Shown piece by piece: positions 44,401 through 56,618 of a DNA stretch of 64,000 bases. The translations under genes were made by a program, and so were the position numbers. The notes beneath the pieces are model-generated. The model was not told the origin of the DNA and searched no databases. It was given only the letters and a program-made list of their open reading frames with translations. How positions within the stretch are numbered: position 1 is the stretch's first letter; the number at the start of each line of letters is the position of its first letter. Source of the DNA: Megaleporinus macrocephalus (taxonomy: Eukaryota; Chordata; Actinopteri; Characiformes; Anostomidae); the NCBI GenBank assembly GCA_021613375.1, contig CM038716.1:6942394-7006393 (forward strand), given 5' to 3'.

Positions 44401-47400
44401 ACGCTTCAAATAGGATATTTAGCTTTGTAGTTTTATGATTAGCCCTCTGTCTTCATTCTGCATTAATTCCTGCTGACCTGATCAACCTATCATATCATGT
44501 TCTTGCTGTAGTTGATAAACAGAACAATCCTGTTGTAAAAAAAAGGAAAGTTAACCTGATGTAGTTAGACACAGACAATTATTTATAATTCAACTTTAAA
44601 TTTGGCTGTTAAATTATAAATCTTACTTGTTGTTGAGAAAACTGATGATCTCTGGGAGATTCTTAAATTTCTCGCCAGCTTCAACTGCAGGAGAAAGCAG
44701 GGAGACCAGGAAAAGTCCAACCAGCACTCCGGAACACACCTGACCAGAACACAGACAATCACCTACTAGTTCAGAACGCTGCAGCTAGAGTACTAACTAA
44801 AACCAGGAAATTCGATCACATCAGTCCAATTTAATTAGTGGTACACTGGCTTCCTGTTAAATTCCGTATCGACTATAAAATTCTTTTACTTACGTATAAA
44901 GCCCTGCACGGTCTCGCACCGGAGTACCTGCAAGATCTTACTTCCTATTATGAACCGCCACGTTCACTCAGATCACAGGATGCTGGTTTTTTAATAGTTC
45001 CAAAAATTCAGAAGACTTCAATGGGGGGAAGAGCTTTTTCCTACAAAGCCCCCAAACTCCCAAAAAAAATAATGTCCCAGTTAATGTTCAGGACTCTGAC
45101 ACAGTCTCAACTTTTAAGTCTAGACTGAAAACATACTTGCTTAGTTTAGCTTTTGGTGATTAATCCTCCCTTTTAGATAAAAGCAGGAGATCTGGGGGTT
45201 CTTGGACACAGAGGTTTATGGTAAACTGAGATGTTGGTGCTGTTGTCCCACCACTTCACGTGATCACACAGGTTTGTTGACGGTAGAGTGGGGGGATCCC
45301 AGTGTCTCAGGGTGGTCTCATGTCTATGTTACCCTCTTTTTCTCTCCTTTTAGTTTAGGCTGTTATAGTTAGATTTGCCGGAGTCACCAGCCACACTCTA
45401 AAATTCTGAATATTCATACTCTCTACAGTCATACTCCCGAGCCTTTCTCTCTTTACTCTTCCTGAGGTAATGACTGTCATTTGTTGAACACTATTGGAGG
45501 ACTGACCATCAGGGCCTCCACCCCACCCACCACCAGCCAGCTCACCTGACCATCTGTGTCTACTGCTACACCCTCAGTTACATCACTGTATACCATCCAG
45601 ATGTACCAGCATTGAGATAGGATGGGACTGTTTCAGCTCACGCCCACTTTACATAAAGACTCAGTCATAGACTGCCTCAGTCATAGACTGCCATAGTGCA
45701 GCTTCTAAAGCTTTGCTATCCAGATTTCAAACAGAGACTCTTTTCTTTGGTGTTCAGTTTATTAAACTGTAAATACTGTTTGATCAGAGGAGGATGGGTC
45801 TCCCCTTGTGAGACTGGTTCCTATCAAGGTTTCTTCCTCCAGTTGAGGGAGGTGTTCTTGCCGCTGTTGCCTCTGGCTTGTTCACTGGGGGATATATGTT
45901 GTAAGTGTCTGTTTTCAAAACTATGTAAAGCGCTATATAAATAAACTTGACTTGACTACTAAGTGTATACAGGGTGAGTCAAAAGTATCAGTACAACGTT
46001 TTATTTCAGAAACTAAAGGGAAAATGACATATCTGAATACCCCAGCAAGTAATGGGTGAGGGGGCCAATCTTGGACATGCCCACCATCTTGAAAGCCACC
46101 ATATTGGATCAAGGGCAAGTTTTTCCAATGGGAAAGTCGTCATGTAGCATATCACAGAACACCGGCATTGTCTCAAACATTATGAACACAGAAAGCTACA
46201 ACAGCAACCACATTGAACAGCATGTTTGGTGCGCTGTCCCTGGTGCTGAACATAGAGCTGAAGGTGCAGTTCTGCACCAGGGACAGCACACTTAACATGC
46301 GCTAAACACAAATCAAACAGTGTGGTTGCTGTTGCAACTTTCTGTGTTCATAACGTTTGAACCACAAAAGATATTGCAAATCTGATTGTATTGATTGCAA
46401 TTGATTTCTGAGACAATTCTTAAGCTGGCCTTACACCAAATTCTTAAGTGATTTTACGGTCACAGACAAATTTCCAGTGTCATAATAAAATCTTGAGAGT
46501 CTTGCTAGAGTTGAGTCGCGCTCGCGTCATCTCGATCGTTTAGTGTAAGGTGGTCAAGACTGCCGGTTTAAGTCAGTCTTTTTCTCGTCCGAGAGTTCCG
46601 ATAAAATCAACTGTGTTTAATATTATCATAAGTCGAACTGTACATGTTAGCTGAATATTGCTAGCTTCAATCATATAAATGGGATACAATCTCAAAAGGA
46701 ATCTAGCAGCAGTCTTGTAAATAGTGACCTCCCAGTATTTGCAAAATCATAGCCTGTGACTAGTCTTTAAATGTGAAAGTGTGTCAGACTTTAGTCTATT
46801 AAACGTCTTTTAAAAGTCATCTAGTGTATGGTATATCTTAATAAATATATTTCTTTCAAAAAAAAATATTTGAAAGAAATAAATAAAGAATACAGTTCTT
46901 CATTACAAAGAAACAGCTACATGACCACCTTCCCATTGGAAAATCTTGCCCTTGATCCAGTATGGTGGCATTCAAGATGGTGACCATGTTCAAGATAGGC
47001 CCCCTCACCCATTACTTGCTGGGGTATTCAGATATATCTTTTCCTTTTTCTTTCTGGAATAAAAGTGTGTCCTGAGACTTTTGACTTACCCGGTATATAC
47101 ACTGATCAGTGCATCTTTCGAGAAATAACCAAATTCAGTAATGCAGCTGATAAATTAGTGCACAGCAAATCTGCAAGCTCTTTAAACGAGAAGCTTAGAC
47201 AGCAACCGAAGAGCCGCCTCCTTGGGTCAGAACTTTACACAAGAACGACACATACAGTCAAACTGCAGCCAGTTATGATAGACACACTAAAATCCTTTTA
47301 AAAAAAGGAAGTAACAACCTTCAAACACTTAGAATGTGTTCTCTCCTGAAGTTGCTGCATATGACTAATTTATTAGGCTGATGAAATCTGAAAATCTGGA

Positions 47401-49590
47401 AGAATGTTTGATATCCAGCCCACAGGTGATCCAGCCTGCTGTAATTCTTTATTAACCTCACTGCCAGGTTTGAGAAAGAGTGTTTGCCTCTTGCGTTAGT
47501 CACTGGCAAAGTCCTAAGCTGCCTAATGCTGCGTTCACATGTTTGCATGGAAAATAAAACGCCATTCTGCATCTCAGGGGCATGAAGCCATGCAAACATT
47601 AGCATTGTGACAGCATTACTGGTGGCAATCAATGATTATCAGAGGAGATTGTATATTTGAGGTGGAGAAAGGCAGGAGGAGCTTTGTACTCTTTTGTCGC
47701 TGTTGTTGTTGTGTGTCCTGGGGTCATTTTGAATTGAGCAATGAGACATTTCGAGTTCAAGGCCCCCCTGAGAAATCAACATCTGGTTTATTCCACCGGC
47801 TACCGCAAACATGTGAACGCAACATGAGTGCAAATCAAACACACAACCCTTGTACGCTGAAAACAGCAGCCACTCTCTCAGCCTACATACTACAGTATGT
47901 AAAAGCTGTAGGCGAGAATGGCTAGTGTATCTGAATATGCATGATAAAAACAAATAATATAAGTTTTTTTTGTGTTAATGTTTTTTGTTTAGAGGGAAAT
48001 AGATATGCACTGAGATATGGGTTGGGTTTTTAAGGTTAGTAAGGTCAAATTGCAATCCTTAGTTTCGCCACTAGGGGTAACAACGATAGGCTGGAGTGGG
48101 AGCTGCGGTGGTGTTTTTCCTCAGAAGGAGAAGAGCTAGCCTGCAGTAACGACAACGACTGACTACTGTCTGTGTTTATGACTGTTTTATACAGGCTAGT
48201 AGAGCATAAACCCACTAAATAATACTGGGAATCTTAGGTATATGTGTTTAACATTATAAATTGATCGAATTTGGGTAAACTCTCATGATAATAAAAGTAG
48301 CAATATTCCGCTAAATTCGTTAGCGGTTGTGCTAACAAACGGAAAATAGCCCATGCTAAGTATTTTCATTGTGGCTATCAACCCCTTAGTGCGCTGCTGT
48401 GCTTATTGTGATTCTTTGAGACTTTATTCTAAAATGTTGAAAGAAAGAACGATCTAGGTGTCTGAACTGGGATTCCGAGTTATGATTCTAAGTTTGAATA
48501 TGTTAATGTCCAGTTACTGTATATGCTCTTGAGCTAAGTGACTAAGCTGACACGAGTTAATGTTCAGTGACAGATTTACGTACTTACATGTGTTTATTGA
48601 ATGTATGTATTTTTTTATATGATATTAAGAGGCTGTGCAAAATATGTGCCATATATGATGTGATTCAGTAGACAGCAAAGGGGAGGAGCTCCAGGTGAAC
48701 TTAAAGAAGTACAGACTAGTAAGTACTTGCTCATGCTCCAAAATCCCCAGCTACCCAGTGTGCAAAAAAAGAATGGCTAGTATGTCCGAATACAAAGTAT
48801 CCATTAAGTATCCATTAAGTATTAATTAAGTATTCATTAAGCAGTATGCAAAAACACTGTCTGAGTGTGGATTTAGGATACATGACAAAAAAGCAGATCT
48901 AAAATAAAGTTTGAATGAAGTTTTTAATTAATACCAGGATGTATACAGTGGTGTTGTGATGTTGTGTGTGAAAGGATCTTGATAAGATGATGGCTGTACT
49001 GAGGTGGCGTGGATGCTACACACTTGTACACTGAAAGAGCTCTACTGCTTTATCGGACCAGCAGTGACCACTGGGTCCAGCCTAGTGTGCACTGTCTAAG
49101 GTAGTACGTACTAAGTAAGCGAAAGGAACTAGCCCCAACTGCACCCAAGGTGCTGTGGATAGAGCTTCCTGAAGCTCTGTGCAAGATTGCTCATTACTCC
49201 CTAGTGTGTGTGTGTAGGTGTTTCACTGCACGAATGGGTTAAATGTGGAGGTCAAATTCCTCCTGTGTGTAAACACGAGTGGCAAATAGTTCTTAAAAAG
49301 GACAGAAAGTGAAGACAAACACAATAAAAGACTTCACATTTAAAAACACTTCAGAATATCTGTTCTACTGTATCTTCTATCTTACACCACATTGTTTTTA
49401 TGGGCACTACTAATTCTATAATTACACAGGATTTACTATAGCTTACAAACGAATGGCAATAAATGTACTTCAGCAGCAGAACATGAATATAAAGAGAGAA
49501 AATTGAGTTTGTATCTTACCATGACTGAAGGAACGTGAGGAGGTTCTCAGAGCAGATGATGAAGAGCTGAAGTTTCTCAGCAGAATGTGC
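41471..49590 (-). CDS. Secreted-protein family copy E, intact; possible deaminase-like fold
   Basis: Exons on the minus strand: leader about 49590-49520 (ATG at 49522-49520), signal exon 44739-44627, main exon 42146-41471. GT/AG junctions hold and the sum (3+113+676 nt) gives 263 residues. The signal exon opens with GTG ([21 protein letters not shown], then GEKFKN), so the leader ATG is needed. The main exon keeps [33 protein letters not shown] and RRVREHD. Its tail differs from D (GEDLYVTLVYQEYFP, then CMIN and stop), as in fragment B. The leader intron is 4.8 kb because of an L2 and a TIR insert. Promoter has an intact TATA. Function unknown; secretion is predicted. Confidence 0.73.
42725..42995 (+). 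mobile_element. tRNA-derived SINE in intron of copy E
   Basis: The head has a Pol III-like A box (gtggcctgaaggttaggga) and B box (ggttcgatccc at 42779). The body has cttgagcaaggcacctaacc and the tail gtttcactgcacggatgggt. It interrupts the acatatgt/cacatat site that is whole in unit A near 8213. Not a working tRNA gene. Confidence 0.85.
43245..43365 (-). mobile_element. SINE head, opposite direction
   Basis: On the minus strand it reads the same kind of tRNA-like head (ggcagtcgtgggctggaggt, then ccggttcgatccc). It lies about 250 bp from the plus-strand SINE, inverted, and is absent from units A and D. Confidence 0.75.
43370..44250. repeat. Intronic repeat block, unit E (end part)
   Basis: Continues the block shared with A, D and F, with the gggcatataagaaa TATA-like site near 43412. 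An extra piece at 43560-43860 is also in F (53.45-53.7 kb). No gene seen. Confidence 0.55.
44769..45955 (+). mobile_element. L2-type LINE, 3' part, in leader intron of E
   Basis: The open piece at 44838-45128 reads HWLPVKFRIDYKILLLTYKALHGLAP, the C-terminal motif of L2-like RT proteins. The end reads gtaaagcgctatataaataa, then cttgacttga, typical of L2 tails. ctacta flanks both sides (44763-44768 and 45956-45961). Copy F has the same site without the insert (near 54607-54615). Confidence 0.88.
45970..47092. mobile_element. Non-autonomous TIR element (mariner-like), full length
   Basis: Left end cagggtgagtcaaaagtatc, right end gagacttttgacttacccgg, TATA on both sides, 1.12 kb. No transposase. 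Internal pieces (gtttttccaatgggaaag; caccagggacagcac) are shared with fragments at 10190, 28245, 34975, 54624 and 61752. TA target and size suit the Tc1/mariner group. Confidence 0.82.
47100..47520. other. Leader intron of E, no gene seen
   Basis: Open frames of 78 and 103 codons overlap here on opposite strands, with no motif I know. The DNA is not shared with other units in this window. Confidence 0.4.
47524..47829. mobile_element. Short TIR element (MITE) of about 300 bp
   Basis: Left end tgctgcgttcacatgtttgc, right end gcaaacatgtgaacgcaaca, a good inverted repeat of about 20 bp. Unit A has the site without the insert (aatgagtccaaaaaaaacac near 10793). Unit C carries one end of the same family at 18503. 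No open frame of interest. Confidence 0.75.
47950..48860. other. Leader intron of E, no gene seen
   Basis: DNA at about 48050-48660 is found once in the window. From 48760 it rejoins the leader-intron sequence shared with A, C and D (gaatggctagtatgtcc). Confidence 0.4.
49180..49285 (+). mobile_element. SINE tail fragment
   Basis: gtttcactgcacgaatgggt and gtgtgtaaacacgagtggc match the tail of the SINE at 42725-42995. The head is missing. Confidence 0.7.
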
Positions 49591-49625
49591 TGCAGAGGAG
49601 GAACTGGAGCAGATTTATATCCAGT
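49520..49625 (-). promoter_or_regulatory. Promoter and leader exon of copy E
   Basis: On the minus strand: gatataaatc (49621-49612), the conserved leader, and ATG at 49522-49520 against the donor gtaagat. Identical in layout to copy C. Confidence 0.8.
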
Positions 49626-49884
49626 ATAAACCCACCCACTTGCCTCTAACAGTAAACAGGTAAGTACTGTTATCTAGCCTTGAAAAGGTACTTGTTTTCC
49701 AGTTTCACTTTGAGTAAGCTTGAAAAAATATTCACCAGCTGTCCTGAGAACTTTTTAAGATAATTTATCAGCAAAAGACTTTTCACAACTAAATTGTTGT
49801 TACTTTCACTTTGGTCTGAAGTAGCCACCTCTTGCATAATGTTTGAATGTTCTGTGGACGAGTAAATAAACAAACTTAAATGTG

Positions 49885-50530
49885 TACAGTGCTGCTTGAA
49901 AGTTTGCAGACCCTTTCTACATACATGTGATGTAAAGTATGACTAGATTTTCATTTAACTCATGACAAAAGACTAAATGGACCCAAAAACATATTTGTAT
50001 TGAACAAATTGATCCAATAGCAAATGCATTGTTGGGCAAACCTCTAGAATCATCAGTTTGGTGTAGTTGAGAATTGAAGACAGGTGGTTAGATCAGTCAG
50101 ATGTAATTTAGGTGGGCCGAGCCGACCCTGTTTAAAAATCATCAACTTGAGCCTTCGCCATTAAGGTCTGATCTTTACCACACATATGTGTTAATGCCTA
50201 TCTTAGGCAGATCAGAATTCTGATTCATAGAGAGTCCAGTTTGGACTACCATTGCACCAAAGAATAGATAAAGCATATCACATCCTGGGAGACCACAAAG
50301 AACCTCAGGTTAACATAACGATCTACAGTCCTGTTACTCTGGCTAATGTCAGTGTTCATGAGTTCACAACTAGGCAAACACTGACCAGTAATAGTACATA
50401 TGAAATGATGGCGTGGAGAATGGCCTGTTTAAGTTTTTTAAAAACCACCATAGAACTTAAAGTTACATGGACAGATAATACAAAAATCAATCTTTATAGC
50501 TTAAATAAGATAAATTATATTTGCTCTGAT
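49885..50530. mobile_element. DNA-transposon relic upstream of copy E
   Basis: Starts cagtgctgcttgaaagtttg, the best kept end of this family, and runs through a degraded transposase-like part (ggagaccacaaagaacctca; gatggcgtggagaatggcct). The SINE-like copy that follows interrupts it. Confidence 0.65.
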
Positions 50531-50725
50531 TTCCTCCCACAGTACAGAATACATGCATGTTAGGTTGATTGGTCACTCTAAGTTGCCCGTGAGTGTTGAC
50601 CATATGATAGACTGGTGTCCATGGTGTACCCTGCATTTGCCCGATGACCCTTGTATTGGCTCCAGTGCCCCTGTGACCCGACTAACTGAATAAAGCAGAA
50701 GATAATGGATGGACGGATGGATATT
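50530..50725 (+). mobile_element. SINE-like repeat, 3' part
   Basis: tttcctcccacagtacagaa, then ggtgtaccctgcatttgccc and the end agaagataatggatggac match the repeats at 56.6 and 59.45 kb. The tRNA-like head is absent. Confidence 0.7.
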
Positions 50726-50749
50726 TGACAGAACCTGTCAAACTCCATT

Positions 50750-50960
50750 CTGTTTTGCATTTTGGAACGTCCAAGTCCAGATCTTAAAACAATAGACCTT
50801 TTGAGGCATAATCTAATGTGTGGTGTTCTTTCAAGAAAGACCATCAACACAGTTGAAGCAAATCTGTAAGAAGGCCAAGATTCCTTCAAGTCAATGTGCA
50901 GGACTAATCAGTAATGAAGTCACTGCTGCTCAAGGGAGTCACAACAGTTCCTGAAAGTCA
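50750..50960 (-). mobile_element. Tc1-like relic
   Basis: Matches 16480-16710 in reverse (gaaagaccatcaacacagtt) and ends near aatgaagtcactgctgctca. Only the region around the glutamate motif is left. Confidence 0.6.
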
Positions 50961-51010
50961 GTGGGGAACCATCATGGCCCTCTACGCCCTCAGAGTGCCT
51001 AAAATATTCT

Positions 51011-51169
<159 letters not shown>

Positions 51170-51179
51170 TATAAACTTT

Positions 51180-52130
51180 ATTTTATCTGCTTACAGTTTG
51201 ACAATCAACATATAAACAATTACAGAAATACAGGCAAATAAATTATTCAAACGTGTCTATTCAATGTGTGTTGGAATGTGAGGGGTTAAGTAGAAGCCTG
51301 TGAGCCTGTGTCTCCCCCTATAAGGACTGTGATGCCTCAGCAGAATGTTGGTGATTGATGGTGCGAAGGCTTATGGGTCATGGTTCTCTACTGCTAAACG
51401 TACTTAGTTCAGTAAACTAATGAAACACACTATAGCTGTTTGTGTTGTTTGATTAATTGGGTCCACTCTATTGTTATGAGTTAAATGAAATTATGATCAT
51501 ATTTTAGGTCACATTTCTGTAGTTAGTTACTACTTTAACAATCAAATAACGTTGTCTTCTCATTAATTAAGTTCTGTTGACTGTACTTGCACTGATAAAA
51601 CAATGCATTGATTAATATGATGTTTGTAAGACTTGAAATATCCCAAAACAGTCATAACATATTGTAAATTATGATTTTCCGTTTTTCGGCTCTTTAGTTT
51701 ACATATATAGACCATACAGACTATGTTTTGCTAGAAAAGTGAGGGGTAAAACATATAAAACATACACCTGGGGCAAAGCAAACCCCAATTCACAGAGACA
51801 TCTATGTTATTTACACAAACCTTGGACAGTCGGCCTTCTCTGTTAAAGGAGCAACACTTTGCAATTATTTACCCACTGAGCTGAAAATGCAGCCCAACTT
51901 ATTATTTTTAATAAAGCTGTTAAGACAAACATCTTTATGTTTCTTGTGTTGTGCATGTATCCATATTGTAGTTTTTGGGTTTTTTTTGCTTTTAAAAGCC
52001 TTACCTGGACAGGTGTGGTAATAGCGCTATGAACATTAAGCACAGTGTATCTGCTGCTTGTGCATAATTGTATGTTGCAGTTCTTATGCCATGCTATGCT
52101 GTTATATCAATGTTAAATCAATAAGCAAAC
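51180..52130. other. Unit spacer with LINE relic end
   Basis: 51390-51600 pairs in reverse with about 16200-16400. 51810-52130 is the 3' end of the LINE relic of the other units (ttaaaggagcaacactttgc; aaaagccttacctggacagg). No coding sequence left. Confidence 0.5.
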
Positions 52131-52883
52131 TTCTTGCACGTTGCAATATCACCAACTCTCCAAAAGAGGGCGCATAGAGAACATATCATTTTCAGTTGTA
52201 GGTGTTAATGTGTTTTGTTTTTTTTTTTGTTTTTTTTTAAGTGGTGAGTCTCATACTGTACAGTCCACAATCCTGAATCTAGAATACTGAACACGTGTTA
52301 CCACTGTCTTAAAAGCCAAAAATGTGGACCCTCTGAGAGGACCTGAGGAGGACCCTATATTTTCCACAATGCTGAGAACATGGGTGGCACCTCACAAATC
52401 AGACATCCAAACAAATTTCAGATTTAAATTTGTAGATATCACATCCATCCCCACCTTCGTCGAATCTTCTGCATGTAGAAACATCATACACTTAAGAAAT
52501 ATATATATTATCAGAAGAGCCAATACAAAAATTAAGTAAACTTGATTTATGAAAGTACACTTTTAGGTAGACTCTCAGTAAACTATGTTTTTGTTTTCTT
52601 ATAGTGAATCTAACATTATATATCTACAGTTTAAAACTTCTGTTATTTTTACACTAAGGTATAGGTTTGTATTATTTAGTACTATTTTTATACTTAAATA
52701 TAGCTTTAATGGTACTTGAAGTAGACATGACTGTGATCTACCCATTTACAAATTAATAAGACATACTCAGTATTAAGAACATGTTCAAAATTCAAAATCA
52801 AAATTTCCAAACAAATATTGTACTGGATGTCTTTTTACATACTTATACCTAATTAAATCTTAATTAAAAATATTAAGTATGAG
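52130..52883. repeat. Boundary block and AAGTATACTT repeat, unit F
   Basis: The boundary block runs to about 52520. The AT-rich repeat is cut short at 52883, where it joins the middle of main exon F. Confidence 0.7.
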
Positions 52884-54584
52884 TAAAGGGATAGCCGCTT
52901 GTTCCAGGGATCGTTTTTAGTTTGGCACCGATTAGCCTCCTCCCTTTGTAAACTCCAGCAGCGAAAAGTGAAAAGTGAAAAGTTTCACTTTTCATCCTGG
53001 ATCATTTAGGAGAAAGTTCCAATTTGGTTTCACACCAGCAGAACACATTTCAGCTGGAATGTTGATGGCCAAGGCAAAGGGGGAGGGGGTTGCTGATGCC
53101 TACAATCGGAGGTAAGAAGATGTGTCACCTAGTATGGATAGCTGAAATCCAAGACATGCATTCTAGGCCTGTACTTTGAGAAGCAATGGATGCTAAATGG
53201 ACAGTGAGATGTCCTGGAGGAGGATGCAGGGTTGTTAATGAACTTCCGTTACCAGTGGGCATATAAGAAAATCGGCTGAAGCAGTCACATGTAGTAACAT
53301 CAGTGGAGAAGATGCCATGGAGTTGGTGTTCAGTTGCACATCAGTTCAACGTCAGAAAAGCTAAACTAACAATGTACGAAAATGCTCCATGCTGTTTCAA
53401 TCAAAACATCATGCTGTGCACTGAGTACTGAACACACTAAGAGACAGAGAAATGTAGATGGTAGGACATCACAGTCAGGACACACTGCGTTTATGTAGTT
53501 TGATTAGAGAAGAAAGTGGACTGAATGAGAATTGTGTATGTGGGGGTTTCAAAGTTTGTTCAGAAAGGGCCCTGAGACAAGGACTCTGAATACGGGTGGG
53601 ATGGTGATGGAAGAATAAGATGGGCTGTGATATTATGTTTTAAGACTCTAGCTAAGTAAGACTGTGTTTTCTTCTTGTAGTTTCTGAAATAAGAGCTTTG
53701 GGTGTGGACCAGACCTGTGACTCTGTTGAGGACAGCCCTTACGCTACAATAATTTACCGTCCTGTTTAGTCCAACTGTAGAGTAATATCACACATGCGGA
53801 CGTTGATAGAAAATGTTGACTTGTTGACCATACTGGGAGAAAGAAATCGGCCAAGATATAATGTTTACAGTGACCGATGGCGAGCAGATCCTCCTTCATT
53901 GTCGTTTTGAGTCGTTTGGTCATTAGTGTTGTAGCCTGCATATGGCTTATTTGTGCTTTTTCATGAGTACGAGTGCAAGTACTTGAGCACTGTATAGGCC
54001 CTTTACCTGATGCTGGTATCAGTTTTCTTTTACTACAGTACCTATCATGCAAAATCCAACATTGCTACTAGCCTAGCGACTAAGCTATAGGCTAATTAAT
54101 ACAAGAAATCTAGCATTGATGTAACTCTTACCTCAGGCGTGCAACAAAATCATAAAGAAAACAGTGATGCTATCTTTATTCAGCAAGAAAATGGACATAG
54201 TCAGTAGCCGAAGTAACTTAAGGTATCTAGATGGCTGGTTAGCTATCTCGCTAACGTTAGGTTTTAGTTTCTTGGCTTCCTCATCTCATGAGTAATCTGT
54301 TGTTGGAGTGAAGAGAAGAGACTTACTATACATATACGCCTCATTATGTTCTTGTTGATAAACAGAACAATCCTGTTGTAAAATCATGTTAACCTGATGT
54401 AGTTAGACACAGACATGAACATTTTACTCATAATTTAACATTACATTTGGCTATTTAATTCTATATCTTACTTGTTGTTGAGAAAACTGATGATCTGTGG
54501 GAGATTCTTATATTTCTCACCAGCTTCGACTGCAGGAGAAAGCAGGGAGACCAGGAAGAGTCCAACCAGCCCTGCGGAACACAC
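52884..54584 (-). pseudogene. Secreted-protein family copy F, pseudogene
   Basis: The signal exon is whole (54472-54584; [24 protein letters not shown] first codon). Only the first third of the main exon is left (52884 to about 53082), up to the GTSGYP region. Its acceptor is lost because the exon joins directly to a far part of the intron at about 53083. A small aaaagtg repeat expansion at 52975-52990 breaks the frame. The PCVNNC part is replaced by repeat DNA. No promoter is found upstream. Confidence 0.85.
53085..54110. repeat. Intronic repeat block, unit F
   Basis: Same block as in A, D and E, with the gggcatataagaaa site near 53257. A 102-codon minus frame at 53744-54052 has no known domain. 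Confidence 0.55.
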
Positions 54585-54623
54585 CTGACCAGAACACAGA
54601 GGACCATCTACTACTAAGTGTAT

Positions 54624-55015
54624 ACAGGGTGAGTCTTAGGACACCATTTTGTTTCAGAAACAAAAGGGAAAATGACATATCTGAATACCCCAGGATGTAA
54701 TGGGTGAGGAGGCCTGTCTTGGACATATCCACCATCTTGAAAGTCGTCATATTGGATCAAGGGCAAGTTTTTCCAATGGTAAGGTGGTCATGTAGCATAT
54801 CAAAGAATACCAGCATTTTCTCAGAAATCGATTGCAAATGATACAATCAGGTTTGCAATATCTCTTGTGGTTCAAATGTTATAAACAGAAAGTTGCAACA
54901 ACAACCAGATTGAACTGCGCCTTCAGATCTGTGTTCAGCACCAGGGACCGCACACTAAACACTAAACAGAATGGGCTAAATACGCTAAACAACGCTGTTT
55001 CCAGTGATGAATTAT
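54624..55015. mobile_element. Left part of gggtgagtc-TIR element, unit F
   Basis: Starts tatacagggtgagtcttagg in the same flank as the full copy at 45970 (ctactaagtgtat), so this insertion is older than the E/F split. The right end is missing. Confidence 0.75.
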
Positions 55016-55763
55016 CATCAGTTAACAGTTTACGGCAGTTATGATTCAGCTAATGTTAGCACAATACCAGCATGTATTAGCTAGTTAGCTAGTAACATGT
55101 CTAAAATTCAGTCACCGTTTGAACAAGCCTGTAACGTTGTTAGGTATCGCTCGTGTTCTGTAAGTATGATATTAACTAACAGTTACTTGCGTATTGACTT
55201 CACGTAGAACCAACCCATTTCACTGTAGCAGAACAGCTGAGGATATCAGTTGAGAGAAGAGATGACCGCCACAGAGCAGTAACCAATTTTATTCTTTAAG
55301 GATTGCATAGTTTTATAGTTTAAGAATAAGTAATGCTAATGTTTGTTCTTAATAAAGCAGCACAAAGATGCTCATTTTTTAAACAAGACCCAAATAAAAA
55401 AAATAAAAGATAGCCTCTTATGGTGACAGTGTAAGACTGACTCATGTTTTCTGTTAAATAAATACATAAGGTTTTGTATGTTTTGTTGCAATTTAGAAAA
55501 AAGGTATCGTATCGGTATCACTAAAATTTTAAAAGTGCCCGTGTGACATTTTGGGACGTGTAGCTTTGACGCAAAAGTGCCTTTTGTTATCACCTTATGA
55601 GAAGAAAAAAAATCAAGATATATATTGTATATCGCCATTCAGCTAAAAATATCGATATTATTTTTGGTCCATATTGCCAGAAGAGATCAGCCAAATTAGC
55701 CCAGCCTTTTACAGAGACAAGATGCCAAGCATCTGGCTTATAGAAATCAAACGAGAGAAAAAC
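55015..55763. other. No gene seen
   Basis: AT-rich DNA with two short open frames and no recognisable motif. It ends the array: nothing to the right matches the gene units. Confidence 0.45.
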
Positions 55764-56618
55764 GGGGGTGTAGTGGTTAGTACGGTGGTGTAGTGGTTAG
55801 TGTGGTGGTGTAGTGGTTAGTGTGGTGGTGTAGTGGTTAGTATGGTGGTGTAGTGGTTATTACGGTGGTGTAGTGGTTAGTACGGTGGTGTAATGGTTAG
55901 TATGGTGGTGTAGTGGTTAGTACGGTGGTGTAGTGGTTAGTGTGGTGGTGTAGTGGTTATTACGGTAGTGTAGTGGTTAGTATAGTGGTGTAGTGGTTAG
56001 TATGGTGGTGTAGTGGTTAGTACGGTGGTGTAGTGGTTAGTACGGTGGTGTAGTGGTTAGTACGGTGGTGTAGTGGTTAGTATGGTGGTGTAGTGGTTAG
56101 TATGGTGGTGTAGTGGTTAGTATGGTGGTGTAGTGATTAATACGGTGGTGTAGTGGTTAGTATGGTGGTGTAGTGATTAATACGGTGGTGTAGTGGTTAG
56201 TATGGTGATGTAGTGGTTAGTACGGTGGTGTAGTGGTTAGTTTGGTGGTGTAGTGATTAATACGGTGGTGTAATGGTTAGTATGGTGGTGTAGTGGTTAG
56301 TATGGTAGTGTAGTGATTAATACGGTGGTGTAGTGGTTAGTATGGTGGTGTAGTGGTTAGTATGGTGGTGTAGTGGTTAGTATGGTGATGTAGTGGTTAG
56401 TACGGTGGTGTAGTGGTTAGTTTGGTGGTGTAGTGATTAATACGGTGGTGTAGTGGTTAGTATGGTGGTGTAGTGGTTAGTATGGTAGTGTATTGATTAA
56501 TACGGTGGTGTAGTGGTTAGTATGGTGGTGTAGTGGGTAGTACGGTGGTGTAGTGGTTAGTATGGTGGTATAGTGGTTAGTATGGTGGTGTAGTGGTTAG
56601 TATGGTGGTGTAGTGGTC
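55764..56618. repeat. 20-bp minisatellite, about 43 copies
   Basis: Head-to-tail units of ggtggtgtagtggttagtac with base changes (tatggt, gattaa). The last unit passes without a break into the head of a SINE-like repeat (tggtgtagtggtcagcactg). Confidence 0.97.

Noticed and set aside
45696..45944. 82-codon open frame on +
   Set aside because: It lies in the 3' tail of the L2 element and ends at the LINE terminus.
47632..47925. Overlapping 97- and 104-codon frames on both strands
   Set aside because: They cover a short TIR element, and neither shows a domain.
53744..54052. 102-codon minus-strand frame
   Set aside because: It lies in the shared intronic block and the frame is not kept in sister copies.
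55764..56618. Possible CRISPR array
   Set aside because: Units are contiguous with no spacers, and the DNA is from a vertebrate. It is a minisatellite.
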